A stretch of DNA of 64,000 nt, taken from contig NZ_CP013859.1 in NCBI RefSeq assembly GCF_001513675.1, forward strand, positions 2,171,081-2,235,080, given 5' to 3'. This DNA comes from Microbacterium sp. XT11. GTDB lineage: Bacteria; Actinomycetota; Actinomycetes; Actinomycetales; Microbacteriaceae. The notes below the pieces were generated by a model, which searched no databases, had not been told where the DNA came from, and saw only the letters and a program-made list of their open reading frames with translations. The position numbers were made by a program, and so were the translations under genes. Positions 26,168 to 35,046 of this stretch are shown here, piece after piece. Numbering within the stretch: position 1 is the first letter of the stretch; each line of letters opens with the position of its first letter.

Positions 26168-26779
26168 ATGCAGTTCGAACCGGGGGATCGGCGGCGTGTG
26201 CTCCCGCGCCATCTGCGGCCGACGCGCGAGCCCGAGGTGTTCACCTACTCCATCAGGCCGGCTCGACCTGCGGATCTGCCGCACGTCAGGGAGATCTACA
26301 ACCATTTCGTCAGCAACAGCGTGGTCACCCTCGACGAGCGCCGGACGACGATCCCGTACTGGCGCGAGAAGTTCGCGTTGCTGTCGCGCCTGGGTCTGCC
26401 CTTCCTCGTCGCCGTGTCACCGGGCGGCGGTGTGCTCGGCTATGCGCTTGCCCAGCCCTGGGCGGGCGGGAACGCGTACCGGTACACCGTCGAGGACTCC
26501 ATCTACCTCGGACCGGGAGCCGGCGGCAAGGGACTCGGAACCGCGCTCCTCGGAGCGCTCATCGCGGAGTGCGAGAAGGCGGGCACCCGCGAGATGGTCG
26601 CCGTGATCAGCGACAGCAAGGCCGAGGCCTCGATACGCCTGCATGAGCGCCTCGGATTCGTGGAGGCCGGCCGCATGGCGCGGGTGGGCCACCGCTTCGG
26701 CCGCGACATCGGCTCGGTGTACATGAAGAAGCGGCTGCGACCCGTGCGCAGGCGCAAGCTCTTCGGCTCAGGCTCCTGA
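26168..26779 (+). CDS. GNAT N-acetyltransferase, phosphinothricin-acetyltransferase-like
   Basis: Acetyl-CoA-dependent amine acetyltransferase of the PAT/YncA type, 203 residues. The N-terminal IRPARPADLPHVREIYNHFV and the EDSIYL(GPGAGGKGLGTALL) acetyl-CoA loop match this group, whose members acetylate methionine sulfone, phosphinothricin or similar amino acids; the real substrate is uncertain. The first 25 residues precede the normal family start, so an internal start is possible. Its last 12 bases overlap the convergent ABC ATPase gene. Confidence 0.82.
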   Translation: MQFEPGDRRRVLPRHLRPTREPEVFTYSIRPARPADLPHVREIYNHFVSNSVVTLDERRTTIPYWREKFALLSRLGLPFLVAVSPGGGVLGYALAQPWAGGNAYRYTVEDSIYLGPGAGGKGLGTALLGALIAECEKAGTREMVAVISDSKAEASIRLHERLGFVEAGRMARVGHRFGRDIGSVYMKKRLRPVRRRKLFGSGS

Positions 26780-27559
26780 CGGCGGGAGCACCGGGATCGC
26801 CGCGAGCAGGCGGCGGGTGTAGTCGTCCTGAGGGCGGTGGAGCACCTGGGAGGTCGTGCCGTGCTCCACGATGCGTCCGTCCTTCATCACAGCCACCGTG
26901 TCGCACAGGCTCTGCACGACGCCGATGTCATGCGACACGAGCAGCAGGGTGAGCTGCGACGTCGTCCGCAGCTGAGCGAGCAGCTCGAGGATCTGCGCCC
27001 TGACCGTGACGTCGAGCGCCGACAGGGGCTCGTCTCCGACGAGGATCCGTGGGCGGTGCGCGATGGCTCTGGCGATCGCGATGCGCTGGCGCTGGCCGCC
27101 GGAGAACTCGTGCGGGTAGCGGTCGGCCATGTCGGGATCGAGGCCGACCTGCGTGAGCACCTCTCTCACACGGGCGTCGTGATCCTCTTCGACACGCAGC
27201 GCCCACAGCGGCTCGCGGATGCTCTGCCCCGCGGTCATGCGTGGATCGAGCGAGGCATAGGGGTCCTGGAACACGAGACCGGTCTCGCGGCGCAGCCAGT
27301 GGAGCGAGCGCGCGGACGCACGCGCGTAGACCGTACGGCCGGCCACGGTCACGGTGCCGGACGTCGGGGTGTCCAGGCCGAGGAGGAGCTTGACGAGGGT
27401 GGACTTGCCCGATCCGGACTCGCCGATGATCCCGAGCGCCGACCCCTCGGAGATGTCGAGGTCGATGTCGGCGAGCGCGGTCTGCACGCGGGGGCGCTCG
27501 CCGGAGCGGCGAGGTGCGGGGAAGTCACGGCGCAGGGCACGTGCCGAGATGAGGGTCAC
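26768..27559 (-). CDS. Peptide-type ABC transporter ATP-binding protein (second ATPase)
   Basis: One of two ATPases of an importer, 263 residues: Walker [11 protein letters not shown]-loop [11 protein letters not shown], signature [14 protein letters not shown], Walker [13 protein letters not shown], switch His in LLVSHD. It ends without the long C-terminal iron-sulfur/oligopeptide extension seen in many DppF/OppF proteins. GTG start overlaps the preceding ATPase stop (GTGA). Last gene of the five-gene operon. Confidence 0.92.
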   Translation of the reverse strand: MTLISARALRRDFPAPRRSGERPRVQTALADIDLDISEGSALGIIGESGSGKSTLVKLLLGLDTPTSGTVTVAGRTVYARASARSLHWLRRETGLVFQDPYASLDPRMTAGQSIREPLWALRVEEDHDARVREVLTQVGLDPDMADRYPHEFSGGQRQRIAIARAIAHRPRILVGDEPLSALDVTVRAQILELLAQLRTTSQLTLLLVSHDIGVVQSLCDTVAVMKDGRIVEHGTTSQVLHRPQDDYTRRLLAAIPVLPPSGA

Positions 27560-28350
27560 GAGGAGGTCCCTTCGTCCGGACGCCACAGCGTCGCGGTCGC
27601 GTCGCGCAGGAGGTCACGGGTGACCCGCGACGACGGTGCGCTGAGGAGCTGTCGCACCGGCGCGGCCTCCACGACCTTCCCCTGTTCGAGCACCACGCCG
27701 TCGACGGCGACCTGAGAAAGCACGGCGAGGTCGTGCGTGATGAACACGAGCGACATCCCCTCCTCGTCGACGAGCGACAGGAGGAGGGAGAGGATCTCGG
27801 CCTGGATCGTGACGTCCAGCGCCGTGGTCGGCTCGTCGGCGATGAGAAGGCGCGGCCTGCTCGCCAGCGCCATCGCGATCGCGACGCGCTGTCGCTGGCC
27901 GCCCGAAAGCTGGTGCGGGTACCGGTCGACGATCGACGCGGGGTCGGGCAGTCGCACGCGTGCCGCCTCCGCCACGGCCCTGCGCCTGGCCTCGGCGCGG
28001 CTGATGCGTTCGTGGATCCTGATGGCCTCGGCGATCTGGCGGCCGACCGTGCGGATCGGGTTCAGCGCCGTGCGCGGCTCCTGGAACACGATGCCGATCT
28101 CGTCGCCCCGAAGCTGCGCGAGCTCGCGGTCCGGAAGACCGATGATCTCGCGATCGTCCCACCGGATGCTCCCGCTTGCGGTTGCTCCGTCGGGGAGGAG
28201 TCCGAGCACCGCCAGGGCCGTGAGCGACTTGCCCGACCCTGACTCGCCGATCAGGCCGACGCGTGCGCCGTCGGGGACGTCGAAGGAGACGCCGTCGACG
28301 ACGCGCCGACCGCCGATCTCGATCACGAGATCCTTGACCGACAGGCTCAT
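27556..28350 (-). CDS. Peptide-type ABC transporter ATP-binding protein (first ATPase)
   Basis: DppD/OppD-type ATPase, 264 residues: Walker [10 protein letters not shown]-loop [10 protein letters not shown], signature [14 protein letters not shown], Walker [13 protein letters not shown], switch His in FITHD. Pairs with the downstream ATPase as a heterodimer. Overlaps the permease gene by four bases, so production is coupled. Confidence 0.92.
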   Translation of the reverse strand: MSLSVKDLVIEIGGRRVVDGVSFDVPDGARVGLIGESGSGKSLTALAVLGLLPDGATASGSIRWDDREIIGLPDRELAQLRGDEIGIVFQEPRTALNPIRTVGRQIAEAIRIHERISRAEARRRAVAEAARVRLPDPASIVDRYPHQLSGGQRQRVAIAMALASRPRLLIADEPTTALDVTIQAEILSLLLSLVDEEGMSLVFITHDLAVLSQVAVDGVVLEQGKVVEAAPVRQLLSAPSSRVTRDLLRDATATLWRPDEGTSS

Positions 28351-29216
28351 GCCACCACCGCCGGGGTGTGCACTTCAGCGGACCGGTGCCGCAGCGTCGG
28401 GTCGGTCGCCTCGCGCAGTCCGTCGCCGAGGAGGTTCAGCCCCAGCACGGTGAGCGTGATGGCGAGTCCGGGCCAGATCACGGTGAGGGGATGGACTCCG
28501 ATGTACCGCTGCAGGTCGGACAGCAGCAGGCCCCAGCTCGGTTCGACGACGGATGCGCCGAAGCCGAGGTACGACAGGCCTGCTTCGGCGAGCACCGCGA
28601 CCGCCATGGACCAGGAGAGTTGAACGATGAACACCGGTGCGACGTTCGGCAGCAGATGGCGCGCCAGGTTCTGTCCCGCCGTGAGACCCGAGGCCCGTGC
28701 GGCGAGCACGAAGTCGCTGTGCTGCACGCGGCGAAGCTCGGGTCGGGTGACGCGCGCGATGTTGACGCCGAAGCCGATGCCCACCGACCACACGACGACC
28801 CACAGCGACCCGCCCCACACCGACGAGATCATCATGGCGATGAGCAGCACGGGGAACGCGATGAGGATGTCGACGAGCACGGCGACGGCTTCTCGCACCC
28901 AGCGGGCGGTGAGGGCGCCGAGAGCGGCCAGGGCGATGCCGATGATCGTCGCCACGACGCCGGCGCCGATGCTGACGAAGACGGTGGTGCGCGCTCCCGC
29001 CATGAGGAGGCTGAGGATGTCGCGGCCGGTGTCGTCGGTTCCGAGCACGTGCGGCCACGAGGGCGGCTCCCACCGGTCTCGGATGTTCGATGTCTGCGGG
29101 TCGAACGGGGTCCAGGCGAGCGAGATGAGCGCGAGGAGGGCGATGACGGCGACCACGATCAGCCCGAAGCGTCCGGTGGGTGCGGCCCAGAGACGGCGAA
29201 GCCACGGCGCGCTCAT
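28347..29216 (-). CDS. Peptide-type ABC transporter permease (DppC-like)
   Basis: Membrane subunit of 289 residues with six predicted helices. It has the DppC/OppC N-terminal segment ending in HVLGTDDTGRDILS, and the EAA-type cytoplasmic loop around LAARASGLTAGQNLARHLLPN that contacts the ATPase. ATG overlaps the upstream permease stop (ATGA). Forms the channel with the DppB-like subunit. Confidence 0.92.
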   Translation of the reverse strand: MSAPWLRRLWAAPTGRFGLIVVAVIALLALISLAWTPFDPQTSNIRDRWEPPSWPHVLGTDDTGRDILSLLMAGARTTVFVSIGAGVVATIIGIALAALGALTARWVREAVAVLVDILIAFPVLLIAMMISSVWGGSLWVVVWSVGIGFGVNIARVTRPELRRVQHSDFVLAARASGLTAGQNLARHLLPNVAPVFIVQLSWSMAVAVLAEAGLSYLGFGASVVEPSWGLLLSDLQRYIGVHPLTVIWPGLAITLTVLGLNLLGDGLREATDPTLRHRSAEVHTPAVVA

Positions 29217-30163
29217 GCGGCCTCCCGCTGCCGGGGATCGATCGCCCTGTGCAGGAGGTCGACGACGAAGCCGATAACGAGCACGAATCCGGTCAGCACG
29301 AGCAGCTCGCTCTGCACCTTCACGAGGTCTCGCGTTCCCACATCGGCCACGAGCATCCGCCCGATGCCAGGCAAGGTGAACAGCTGCTCGATGACGACCG
29401 AGCCGACGATGATGCCGGCCACCTGCAATCCGAGCACCGTGACGATGGAGAGACCGACCGCCGGGATGCCGTGCTGGATGAGCGCGCGCGTGCGGGTCAG
29501 GCCCTTCGCCGCGGCCGTGCGCACGAAGTCCTGACCTGCCGCTTGGAGCGTGGCGCTGCGGACGAACCGCATGAGCATGGCGCCCTCGACGATGCCGATG
29601 GTGAGAGCCGGGAGCAGCAGCGACTCGATGGCCTTGCCCGGCGTCGACCAACCGGTGCGCGGAAAGCCCTGCGGAGGAAGCCAGCCGAGCCAGACCGAGA
29701 ACACCACGATGAGCATCATGCCCGCCCAGACGACCGGGACGGCCGCGAGCGCCTGCGCTCCCACGCTCAGCAGCGTGCCGCCAGGTCGGCCGCGGCGGAG
29801 GGCGGCGAGGATGCCGAACGGCACGGCGATCAGCACGGCGATGGCGAGCGACATGAGGCCCAGCGGCACCGTCACCTGCGCCTTGAGGGCGAGTTCCTCT
29901 CCGACCGAGGCGCCCGAGAGCAGCGACGTCCCGAGGTCCCCGCGGAGGACTCCGCCGATCCACTCGATGTACTGCGCGGGAAGCGGACGGTTGAGCCCCA
30001 GCGACTCCCGCAGCGCCTCCACCTCCGATGGTGACGCCTGCGTGCCCGCGATGAGCTGCGCGACATCACCGGGGAAGACGCGAAGAGTCAGGAAGATGAG
30101 CACGCTCGATACGAGGAGCCCTGCGATGAGCAGGGCTCCTCGGACGAGCGCGTACCGGATCAC
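29213..30163 (-). CDS. Peptide-type ABC transporter permease (DppB-like)
   Basis: Membrane subunit of 316 residues with six predicted helices and the DppB/OppB EAA loop around DFVRTAAAKGLTRTRALIQHGIP. The large periplasmic loop after helix 1 contains the usual SLGLNRPLPAQYIEWIGG. Follows the binding-protein gene by 16 bases. Confidence 0.92.
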   Translation of the reverse strand: MIRYALVRGALLIAGLLVSSVLIFLTLRVFPGDVAQLIAGTQASPSEVEALRESLGLNRPLPAQYIEWIGGVLRGDLGTSLLSGASVGEELALKAQVTVPLGLMSLAIAVLIAVPFGILAALRRGRPGGTLLSVGAQALAAVPVVWAGMMLIVVFSVWLGWLPPQGFPRTGWSTPGKAIESLLLPALTIGIVEGAMLMRFVRSATLQAAGQDFVRTAAAKGLTRTRALIQHGIPAVGLSIVTVLGLQVAGIIVGSVVIEQLFTLPGIGRMLVADVGTRDLVKVQSELLVLTGFVLVIGFVVDLLHRAIDPRQREAA

Positions 30164-30179
30164 GGCCTGCGGCGTGCGA

Positions 30180-31694
30180 TCACTCGTCGCCGGCGACGGT
30201 GACGCCGGCGAGGTTGATGCGGGAGTTGATCGAGTCCTTCGGGAAGCCCGACACGGCCGGGCTCACCGCGGTGATGGTCTCGCCGTTGTACAGCCAGTCG
30301 GCGGCGTGCTCCTCGGAGACGATGCGCGCAGCCTGGGCGAGCAGGTCGGCGGACTTGTCGGCGTCGACCTCGGCGAGGGCCTGTGCGTAGAGGTCCTGCA
30401 CCTCCTTGTTGTCGTAGCCGAAGTAGTAGTCCGGGTTGGCGAAGTTGCCGAAGTCGCGCGGCTCGACGTGCAGCACGAAGCTCAGGTCGTAGTCGTGGTT
30501 GGTGTAGACGTCTTCGAGCCAGGCGGGGAACTCGACGCTGTCGACGTCCAGCGTCACGCCGATCTCGGCGAAGTCGGAGATGAGCACCTTGGGCACCGTG
30601 GTCCCGTAGAACGACGGGATCGTGAGGGTCAGCTCGAGGTCCTCCTGGCCCGCCTCCTTGAGGAGCTCCTTGGCCTTCTCCGGATCGTAGGACACGACGT
30701 CGGACAGGTCTTCGTAACCAGGGTCCAGCTCAGGGATGGGGCCGTACAGGGTGGTCCCTGCGCCGACGGCCTCGACCAGGGCCTCGTGATCGATGGCCAG
30801 GCGCAGCGCTTCGCGCACGCGGACGTCGTCGAGCGGAGCCTTCTTGTTGTTGAAGGCCAGTGTGGCCTTGTCGGTCGTGCGACCCGTGGTGAGGGTGAAG
30901 TCGGTTCCGTCGAACTGCGAGACGAGGTTCGGGTCGACAGCCGTCAGCACCTGGACTCCGCCGTCGAGCGCGGTGTTCACGCCGGCGGTGAAGTCCGGGA
31001 TGTACTGGAACTCGACCTCGGCGACTCCCGCGGGCTCACCCCAGTACCCGTCGTAGCGCGCGAAGGTGATGCTGCTGCCCTTGTTCCAGCGGGAGAGCGT
31101 GAACGGGCCGGTGCCGTTCTCAGCCGTCTTGAGATCGGTCGTGTCGCCGTTCTGGAAGACCAGCCCGGCCGGGCCGGTCAGGGCGAACAGGAAGTTCTGG
31201 TTCGGCTGGCTGAGAACGATCTGCACGGTCGCCGGATCGGGAGCGCTGATCGACGCGACCGGTGCGAAGTCGGAGTTGCCCTGCAGCGTCGCGTCCGTGC
31301 GAACGGCCTCGTAGGATGCGACCACGTCGGCGGACGTGAGGGCGGCGCCGTTGTGGAACGTGATGCCGTCGTTGAGCGTGAAGGTGTAGGTGAGTCCGTC
31401 GCTGGAGACCTCGTAGTCCGATGCCAGCTTCGGCACGATCTTGTTGTCCTGCGTACGCGTGACCAGGCCCTCGTAGATGTTGTCGACGAGGATCTGCTCG
31501 AGGGCGGCGCCGCTGGTGTGCCGGATGTCGAGGTTCGTCGGTTCGAGCACGAGGCCGACCTGGAGCGTGGCGTCGGGGTCTGGAGTGCCGGTCGATGTCG
31601 GTGCGGCTTCCGGCGTGCCGGTGCAGGCACTGAGGATGAGGGCGGAAGCCGCGATCGCGGAGATCAGCGCGGCGCGTCGGGTGCGACGGGACAT
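30180..31694 (-). CDS. ABC transporter substrate-binding lipoprotein (family 5)
   Basis: Extracellular solute receptor of the peptide/nickel/oligosaccharide family, 504 residues. An n-region with arginines and a hydrophobic stretch end at a lipobox LSAC with Cys24, so it is a membrane-anchored lipoprotein; a Thr/Pro-rich linker follows. Core motifs of family 5 binding proteins include LTYTFTLNDGITFHNG and VREALRLAIDHEALV. First gene of the importer operon, with GAGAGG ribosome site. Ligand (peptide, metal or other) cannot be assigned. Confidence 0.92.
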   Translation of the reverse strand: MSRRTRRAALISAIAASALILSACTGTPEAAPTSTGTPDPDATLQVGLVLEPTNLDIRHTSGAALEQILVDNIYEGLVTRTQDNKIVPKLASDYEVSSDGLTYTFTLNDGITFHNGAALTSADVVASYEAVRTDATLQGNSDFAPVASISAPDPATVQIVLSQPNQNFLFALTGPAGLVFQNGDTTDLKTAENGTGPFTLSRWNKGSSITFARYDGYWGEPAGVAEVEFQYIPDFTAGVNTALDGGVQVLTAVDPNLVSQFDGTDFTLTTGRTTDKATLAFNNKKAPLDDVRVREALRLAIDHEALVEAVGAGTTLYGPIPELDPGYEDLSDVVSYDPEKAKELLKEAGQEDLELTLTIPSFYGTTVPKVLISDFAEIGVTLDVDSVEFPAWLEDVYTNHDYDLSFVLHVEPRDFGNFANPDYYFGYDNKEVQDLYAQALAEVDADKSADLLAQAARIVSEEHAADWLYNGETITAVSPAVSGFPKDSINSRINLAGVTVAGDE

Positions 31695-31784
31695 GGGTTT
31701 CCTCTCGGTGCGGCAGGTGCTGTGTGCCGGTGGAATGAGCCTAGGGAGTCGTGGAGGTCGGAGGGGCCGGTCTGGAACGGAACG

Positions 31785-32690
31785 TCATAATGCGTTCGCG
31801 AGGAGAGACGCGAGCTCGCGGGGAGCGGTCTCCTGGACGTTGTGCGACGCGTCGAGCACGTGGACGCGTGCCGAAGGAAGGCGGCGGCGGAACTCCTCGG
31901 CGTCGGCCTCTGCGACGAAGCCACGGCTGGCGCGGACGAGCGTGAGCGGGGCCCGCACCCCGCTCAGGTCGTCCCACCCGGTTTCGTGCAGGGCAGAGGG
32001 CGAGGCGGAGGTGCCGGGATCGTGAGATTGCAGAGCCTGTGCCGCGAGATGCGCGAAATGGTGCTTCCACTCGATGCGGCCGTCGGGGCGCACCCGGGTG
32101 TTCAAGAACACACCGCGTTCGGTCTCCGGTCGCGTGCCTCCGAAGCCCAGGCTCATGGCCTTGTCGACGAGCTCGTCCCTGGTCGCGAAGTCGGTCGGCC
32201 CCGCGTAGAACTCCCTCAGCGCGGCCGGGCCCGCCGTCACGTCGATGCCGGGCGTGATGTCGACCACGACGAGCCGGGCGATGAGCTCGGGCGCCGTGGC
32301 TGCGACGGCTGCTCCGGTGAGGCCGCCCAGGGACTGGCCGACGAGGACCTGCGCTGTCGTCGTCCACGCACGCAGGCCGGCGATCACATCAGTGGCGAGG
32401 GTTCGCGGGGTGTAGTCCGCGTCGTCGCGCCACGACGAGTCGCCGTGCCCCGCCAGGTCGATCGCGAGCGCGGGGACGCCCAGGGCCAGGACCGTCGTGT
32501 CCCACGTGTGGGCGTTGAGGCCGGCGCCGTGGAGGAAGGTGATGCGCGGAGGCTCGATGCCGAAGCGCAGAGCGCTCAGATGACGGCCGTCAGCGAGCGG
32601 CAGCGTCAGCCGCTCCACGGGCGGCACCGCCGTGCCGAGGGCATCGGCCTGCGCGGGAAGATAGCTGAACTCGCCAGTCTCGGTGATCAC
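31785..32690 (-). CDS. Alpha/beta hydrolase
   Basis: Alpha/beta-hydrolase-fold enzyme of about 301 residues. Visible: oxyanion region FLHGAGLNAHTWD, nucleophile Ser in VGQSLGGLTG, an acidic residue region, and the catalytic His in LDASHNVQETAP. Substrate unknown. The start is uncertain: GTG 32690 lies six bases after a CAGAAT -10 box (leaderless), GTG 32696 has GGGAG upstream, and ATG 32717 has neither; they differ only in a short N-terminal extension. Divergent from the AhpD-like gene. Confidence 0.82.
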   Translation of the reverse strand: MITETGEFSYLPAQADALGTAVPPVERLTLPLADGRHLSALRFGIEPPRITFLHGAGLNAHTWDTTVLALGVPALAIDLAGHGDSSWRDDADYTPRTLATDVIAGLRAWTTTAQVLVGQSLGGLTGAAVAATAPELIARLVVVDITPGIDVTAGPAALREFYAGPTDFATRDELVDKAMSLGFGGTRPETERGVFLNTRVRPDGRIEWKHHFAHLAAQALQSHDPGTSASPSALHETGWDDLSGVRAPLTLVRASRGFVAEADAEEFRRRLPSARVHVLDASHNVQETAPRELASLLANAL

Positions 32691-32855
32691 GCCCACATTC
32701 TGCTCCCGTTGCCACATCAGCGCGAAACTGAAGAGCAGATCGCCAACGTGATTTCGACATTGTGTTGCCGAAAGTGTCAAAGAATTACGCATTAGCTTGG
32801 CATAGTGCATTCTGCGAACTTCAGGAGCGACGGCATCCGTCCCTCGGCCAGCGAA

Positions 32856-32861
32856 TATCAT
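32856..32861 (+). promoter_or_regulatory. -10 box for leaderless AhpD-like gene
   Basis: TATCAT, seven bases, then ATG at 32869. It overlaps an alternative upstream ATG (32860), which argues against that start. Confidence 0.5.
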
Positions 32862-32868
32862 GGGACGC

Positions 32869-33345
32869 ATGAGCGAGACGCGAGTGCACCTCTCCAAGAC
32901 TGAACCCTCCGCCTATCACGCGCTGGACGCGTTCTCGAAGACGGTGGGGGAGATCTGCGCCGCGAACGGCATCGACGACCGTCTCAAGGAGCTCGTGATG
33001 ATCCACTGCTCGCAGCTGAACGGATGCTCGTACTGCACGCGCATCCATGTCGATCGCGCTCTCAGCGCCGGGCTCGACACCGACACGCTCATGCAGATCC
33101 CCGCGTGGCGCGAGAGCGGGGTGTTCAGCGAGCGCGAGCGCGCAGCCCTCGAGCTGGCCGAAGCCTTCACGTTCATCGCCGAGGAAGGCGTGTCGGACGA
33201 CCTCTACGACCGCGTCGGGAGCGTCTTCACTGAGAAGGAGTACGCCGCACTCAGCTGGGCCTGCGTGTCGATCAACGCGTTCAACCGCATCGTCATCGCC
33301 GGCCGCTACCCCGTGCCGCCACGCGTCGCCCAGGTGCAGGCATGA
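32869..33345 (+). CDS. Carboxymuconolactone decarboxylase/AhpD-like protein
   Basis: All-helical CMD/AhpD-fold protein of 158 residues. The CxxC with downstream His of AhpD-type thiol reductants is intact (Cys53, Cys56, His60 in NGCSYCTRIH), so a peroxide- or disulfide-reducing role is more likely than decarboxylation. It overlaps the phosphatase gene by four bases and is therefore coexpressed with it. Electron donor and partner are not evident. Confidence 0.88.
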   Translation: MSETRVHLSKTEPSAYHALDAFSKTVGEICAANGIDDRLKELVMIHCSQLNGCSYCTRIHVDRALSAGLDTDTLMQIPAWRESGVFSERERAALELAEAFTFIAEEGVSDDLYDRVGSVFTEKEYAALSWACVSINAFNRIVIAGRYPVPPRVAQVQA

Positions 33346-34076
33346 CCCTTCTCGACATCGAGGGCGTCACGAACGTCCGCGACGTCGGGGGAATGCCGGC
33401 CGAAGGCGGTCGCATCCGCTCCGGTGTCCTGTTGCGTTCGGGTCAGCTCTCCGGGGCGACCAAGGCGGGGGCGGAGCGCCTGGGCTCCCTGGTGCGGCGC
33501 ATCGTCGACCTGCGGGACGGTGAGGAGGTCGCGGCGGAGCCGACGGAGGTTCCGGGGCCCGAGACCACCCATCTTCCGCTCTTCCTCGGTTCCGTGCGGT
33601 CGTTCTTCGAGAACGACACGAGCCTCGACGAGCTCTATCTGCATCTGCTGGAGGAGAGCGGCGACCGCATCGTGCAGGCCATCAGGGTGATCGCGGACGG
33701 TCAGCCCACCCTCGTGCACTGCACGGTGGGCAAGGACCGCACCGGCGTCACGATCGCGCTGGCTCTCGCGGCCGTGGGCGCCGAGCGCGAGGCGATCGTC
33801 GAGGACTACGCGCTCACCGAGTCGCAGCTGCCGCCGGAGCGCTCGCAGCGTATCGCCGCGTATCTGCGTTCGCAGCACCCCGAGGCTGTGCATGCGGTGG
33901 CGCTCGCCACGCAGTCGCCTGCGCCGGTGATGAGGGCGCTGCTCGAGCGGGTCGATCAGCGCTGGGGATCCGCCGCCGGTTATCTGCGAGCCAACGGGAT
34001 GACCGATGCCGAGCTCTCCGCGCTCCGCGAGGCGCTCGTCGAGCCGCTTTCCCCCGAGGGTGCTGGGAAAGGTTAG
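33342..34076 (+). CDS. Tyrosine-protein phosphatase (PtpB-like)
   Basis: Protein tyrosine/phosphoinositide phosphatase of the PtpB/Y_phosphatase3 group, 244 residues. The P-loop HCTVGKDRTG gives His126, Cys127 and Arg133; the Lys-Asp within the loop is typical of these triple-specificity enzymes. N-terminal VTNVRDVGGMPA and RSGVLLRSGQL are family hallmarks. No signal peptide, so cytoplasmic unless secreted by another route. ATG overlaps the AhpD-like stop (ATGA). Confidence 0.92.
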   Translation: MTLLDIEGVTNVRDVGGMPAEGGRIRSGVLLRSGQLSGATKAGAERLGSLVRRIVDLRDGEEVAAEPTEVPGPETTHLPLFLGSVRSFFENDTSLDELYLHLLEESGDRIVQAIRVIADGQPTLVHCTVGKDRTGVTIALALAAVGAEREAIVEDYALTESQLPPERSQRIAAYLRSQHPEAVHAVALATQSPAPVMRALLERVDQRWGSAAGYLRANGMTDAELSALREALVEPLSPEGAGKG

Positions 34077-34086
34077 GCAACCCTTC
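34068..34086. promoter_or_regulatory. IdeR/DmdR-type iron box
   Basis: The 15 bases 34070-34084 match 13 positions of the DtxR/IdeR consensus AGGTTAGGCTAACCT. The site overlaps the likely -35 region of the SIP-domain gene and the end of the phosphatase gene, so iron-loaded repressor could block transcription of the former. Confidence 0.55.
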
Positions 34087-34094
34087 ATGGGTGC

Positions 34095-34100
34095 TACGAT
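34095..34100 (+). promoter_or_regulatory. -10 box for SIP-domain gene
   Basis: TACGAT nine bases before the ATG; TTAGGC 16 bases further upstream is a partial -35 lying inside the iron box. Confidence 0.5.
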
Positions 34101-34109
34101 GGGGGCATC

Positions 34110-34580
34110 ATGAGTTCTTCTGTCGACACCAGGACCACGCGCGCTGCGCGTCGTGAAGCGCGGCGACGCGCGCATCACCTGGTGACCGCCGACGAGAACT
34201 CCCTCGCCGAACTGCAGGCCTTCCTCGCCACGCTTCCGCTGTGCGCTTCAGGCCGCATCTTCATCGAGGTGCCCGACTCGTCGTACATCGGCATCGTGGA
34301 CGCTCCCGGGCGGATGACGGTCACGTGGCTCGCGCGCGCGGAGCGCTCGGGGGCACCGGGAACGGGCCGGGCGTGCGCACCCGGACAGGCGTTGGCGCGA
34401 GCCACCTGCGCGTGGGCGGACGAGATGCTCTGCGACGACGAGGTCGGCACGAACGTCACGCTTCTGGGCGGCTTCCTCGGAACAGCCGACATCATCGAGC
34501 ACTTGACCGAGGCGCTCGGGGTGTCCTCCGACCGCATCCACGCGCCTGAGCGGTTCGGCCTTCTCTCCACCGACCGCTGA
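34110..34580 (+). CDS. SIP-domain-like protein, probably iron-regulated
   Basis: A 156-residue soluble protein resembling the C-terminal NAD(P)H-binding part of siderophore-interacting proteins (ferric-siderophore reductases) but lacking the N-terminal FAD domain. Features are RIFIEVPDSSY, MTVTWLARAERSGAPGTG and the C-terminal GGFLGTADIIEHLTEALG. Free-standing copies of this half are known in Microbacteriaceae to my recollection. An iron box in the promoter supports a role in iron release from siderophores or related control. Convergent with the next gene. Confidence 0.65.
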   Translation: MSSSVDTRTTRAARREARRRAHHLVTADENSLAELQAFLATLPLCASGRIFIEVPDSSYIGIVDAPGRMTVTWLARAERSGAPGTGRACAPGQALARATCAWADEMLCDDEVGTNVTLLGGFLGTADIIEHLTEALGVSSDRIHAPERFGLLSTDR

Positions 34581-34593
34581 GCGTCGCGGCGGT

Positions 34594-35046
34594 TCACCTC
34601 GCGCGGCGCACGTAGTTCCCGTCTTCCAGACCCGCCTCGATCTCGAAGCGATTGCGGAGCGGATCGCGGCCCGCGAAGAGGTACAGCACCGGCATGAGGA
34701 AGCCGTAGCGGAGCCACTGCGCTTTGTGCACGGCCTCATGGCGCAGAACGGCGTCGGTCGGCTGGGTGTCGCCGGTGAGGAAACAGCCGCCCACGCACAC
34801 GCCGCCGCGCTGGAACGTCCACGACGGCATGCCGCGGAACACCCACAGCCCTCCGCGGCGCTCGACGCGGCCCCTGCTCCACAGCCCGCCCCAGATCCAG
34901 CCCACGGCCGTTCCCCAGGCGTATCCGAGGCGACTGAGCGGTGATCGCAGAAGGAACGACGGGATACGCCTGTCCAGTCGCCGCCCGCGCGCGAGGGCCT
35001 CGTCGGCGATGCGTCGCCAGTCGCCTGGTCGTCGGCTGTCGCTCAC
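34594..35046 (-). CDS. Uncharacterised protein with an HEXXH motif
   Basis: Hypothetical protein of 150 residues, not firmly recognised. The middle has one moderately hydrophobic segment around LGYAWGTAVGWIWGGLW. The C-terminal half carries RHEAVHKAQW, an HEXXH zinc-protease-like motif, followed 20-30 residues later by FEIEAGLEDG whose Glu could be a third ligand. This suggests a small membrane-associated metalloprotease-like protein, but the fold is unproven. GTG start overlaps the arginase-like stop (GTGA), so the pair is coexpressed. Confidence 0.7.
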   Translation of the reverse strand: MSDSRRPGDWRRIADEALARGRRLDRRIPSFLLRSPLSRLGYAWGTAVGWIWGGLWSRGRVERRGGLWVFRGMPSWTFQRGGVCVGGCFLTGDTQPTDAVLRHEAVHKAQWLRYGFLMPVLYLFAGRDPLRNRFEIEAGLEDGNYVRRAR

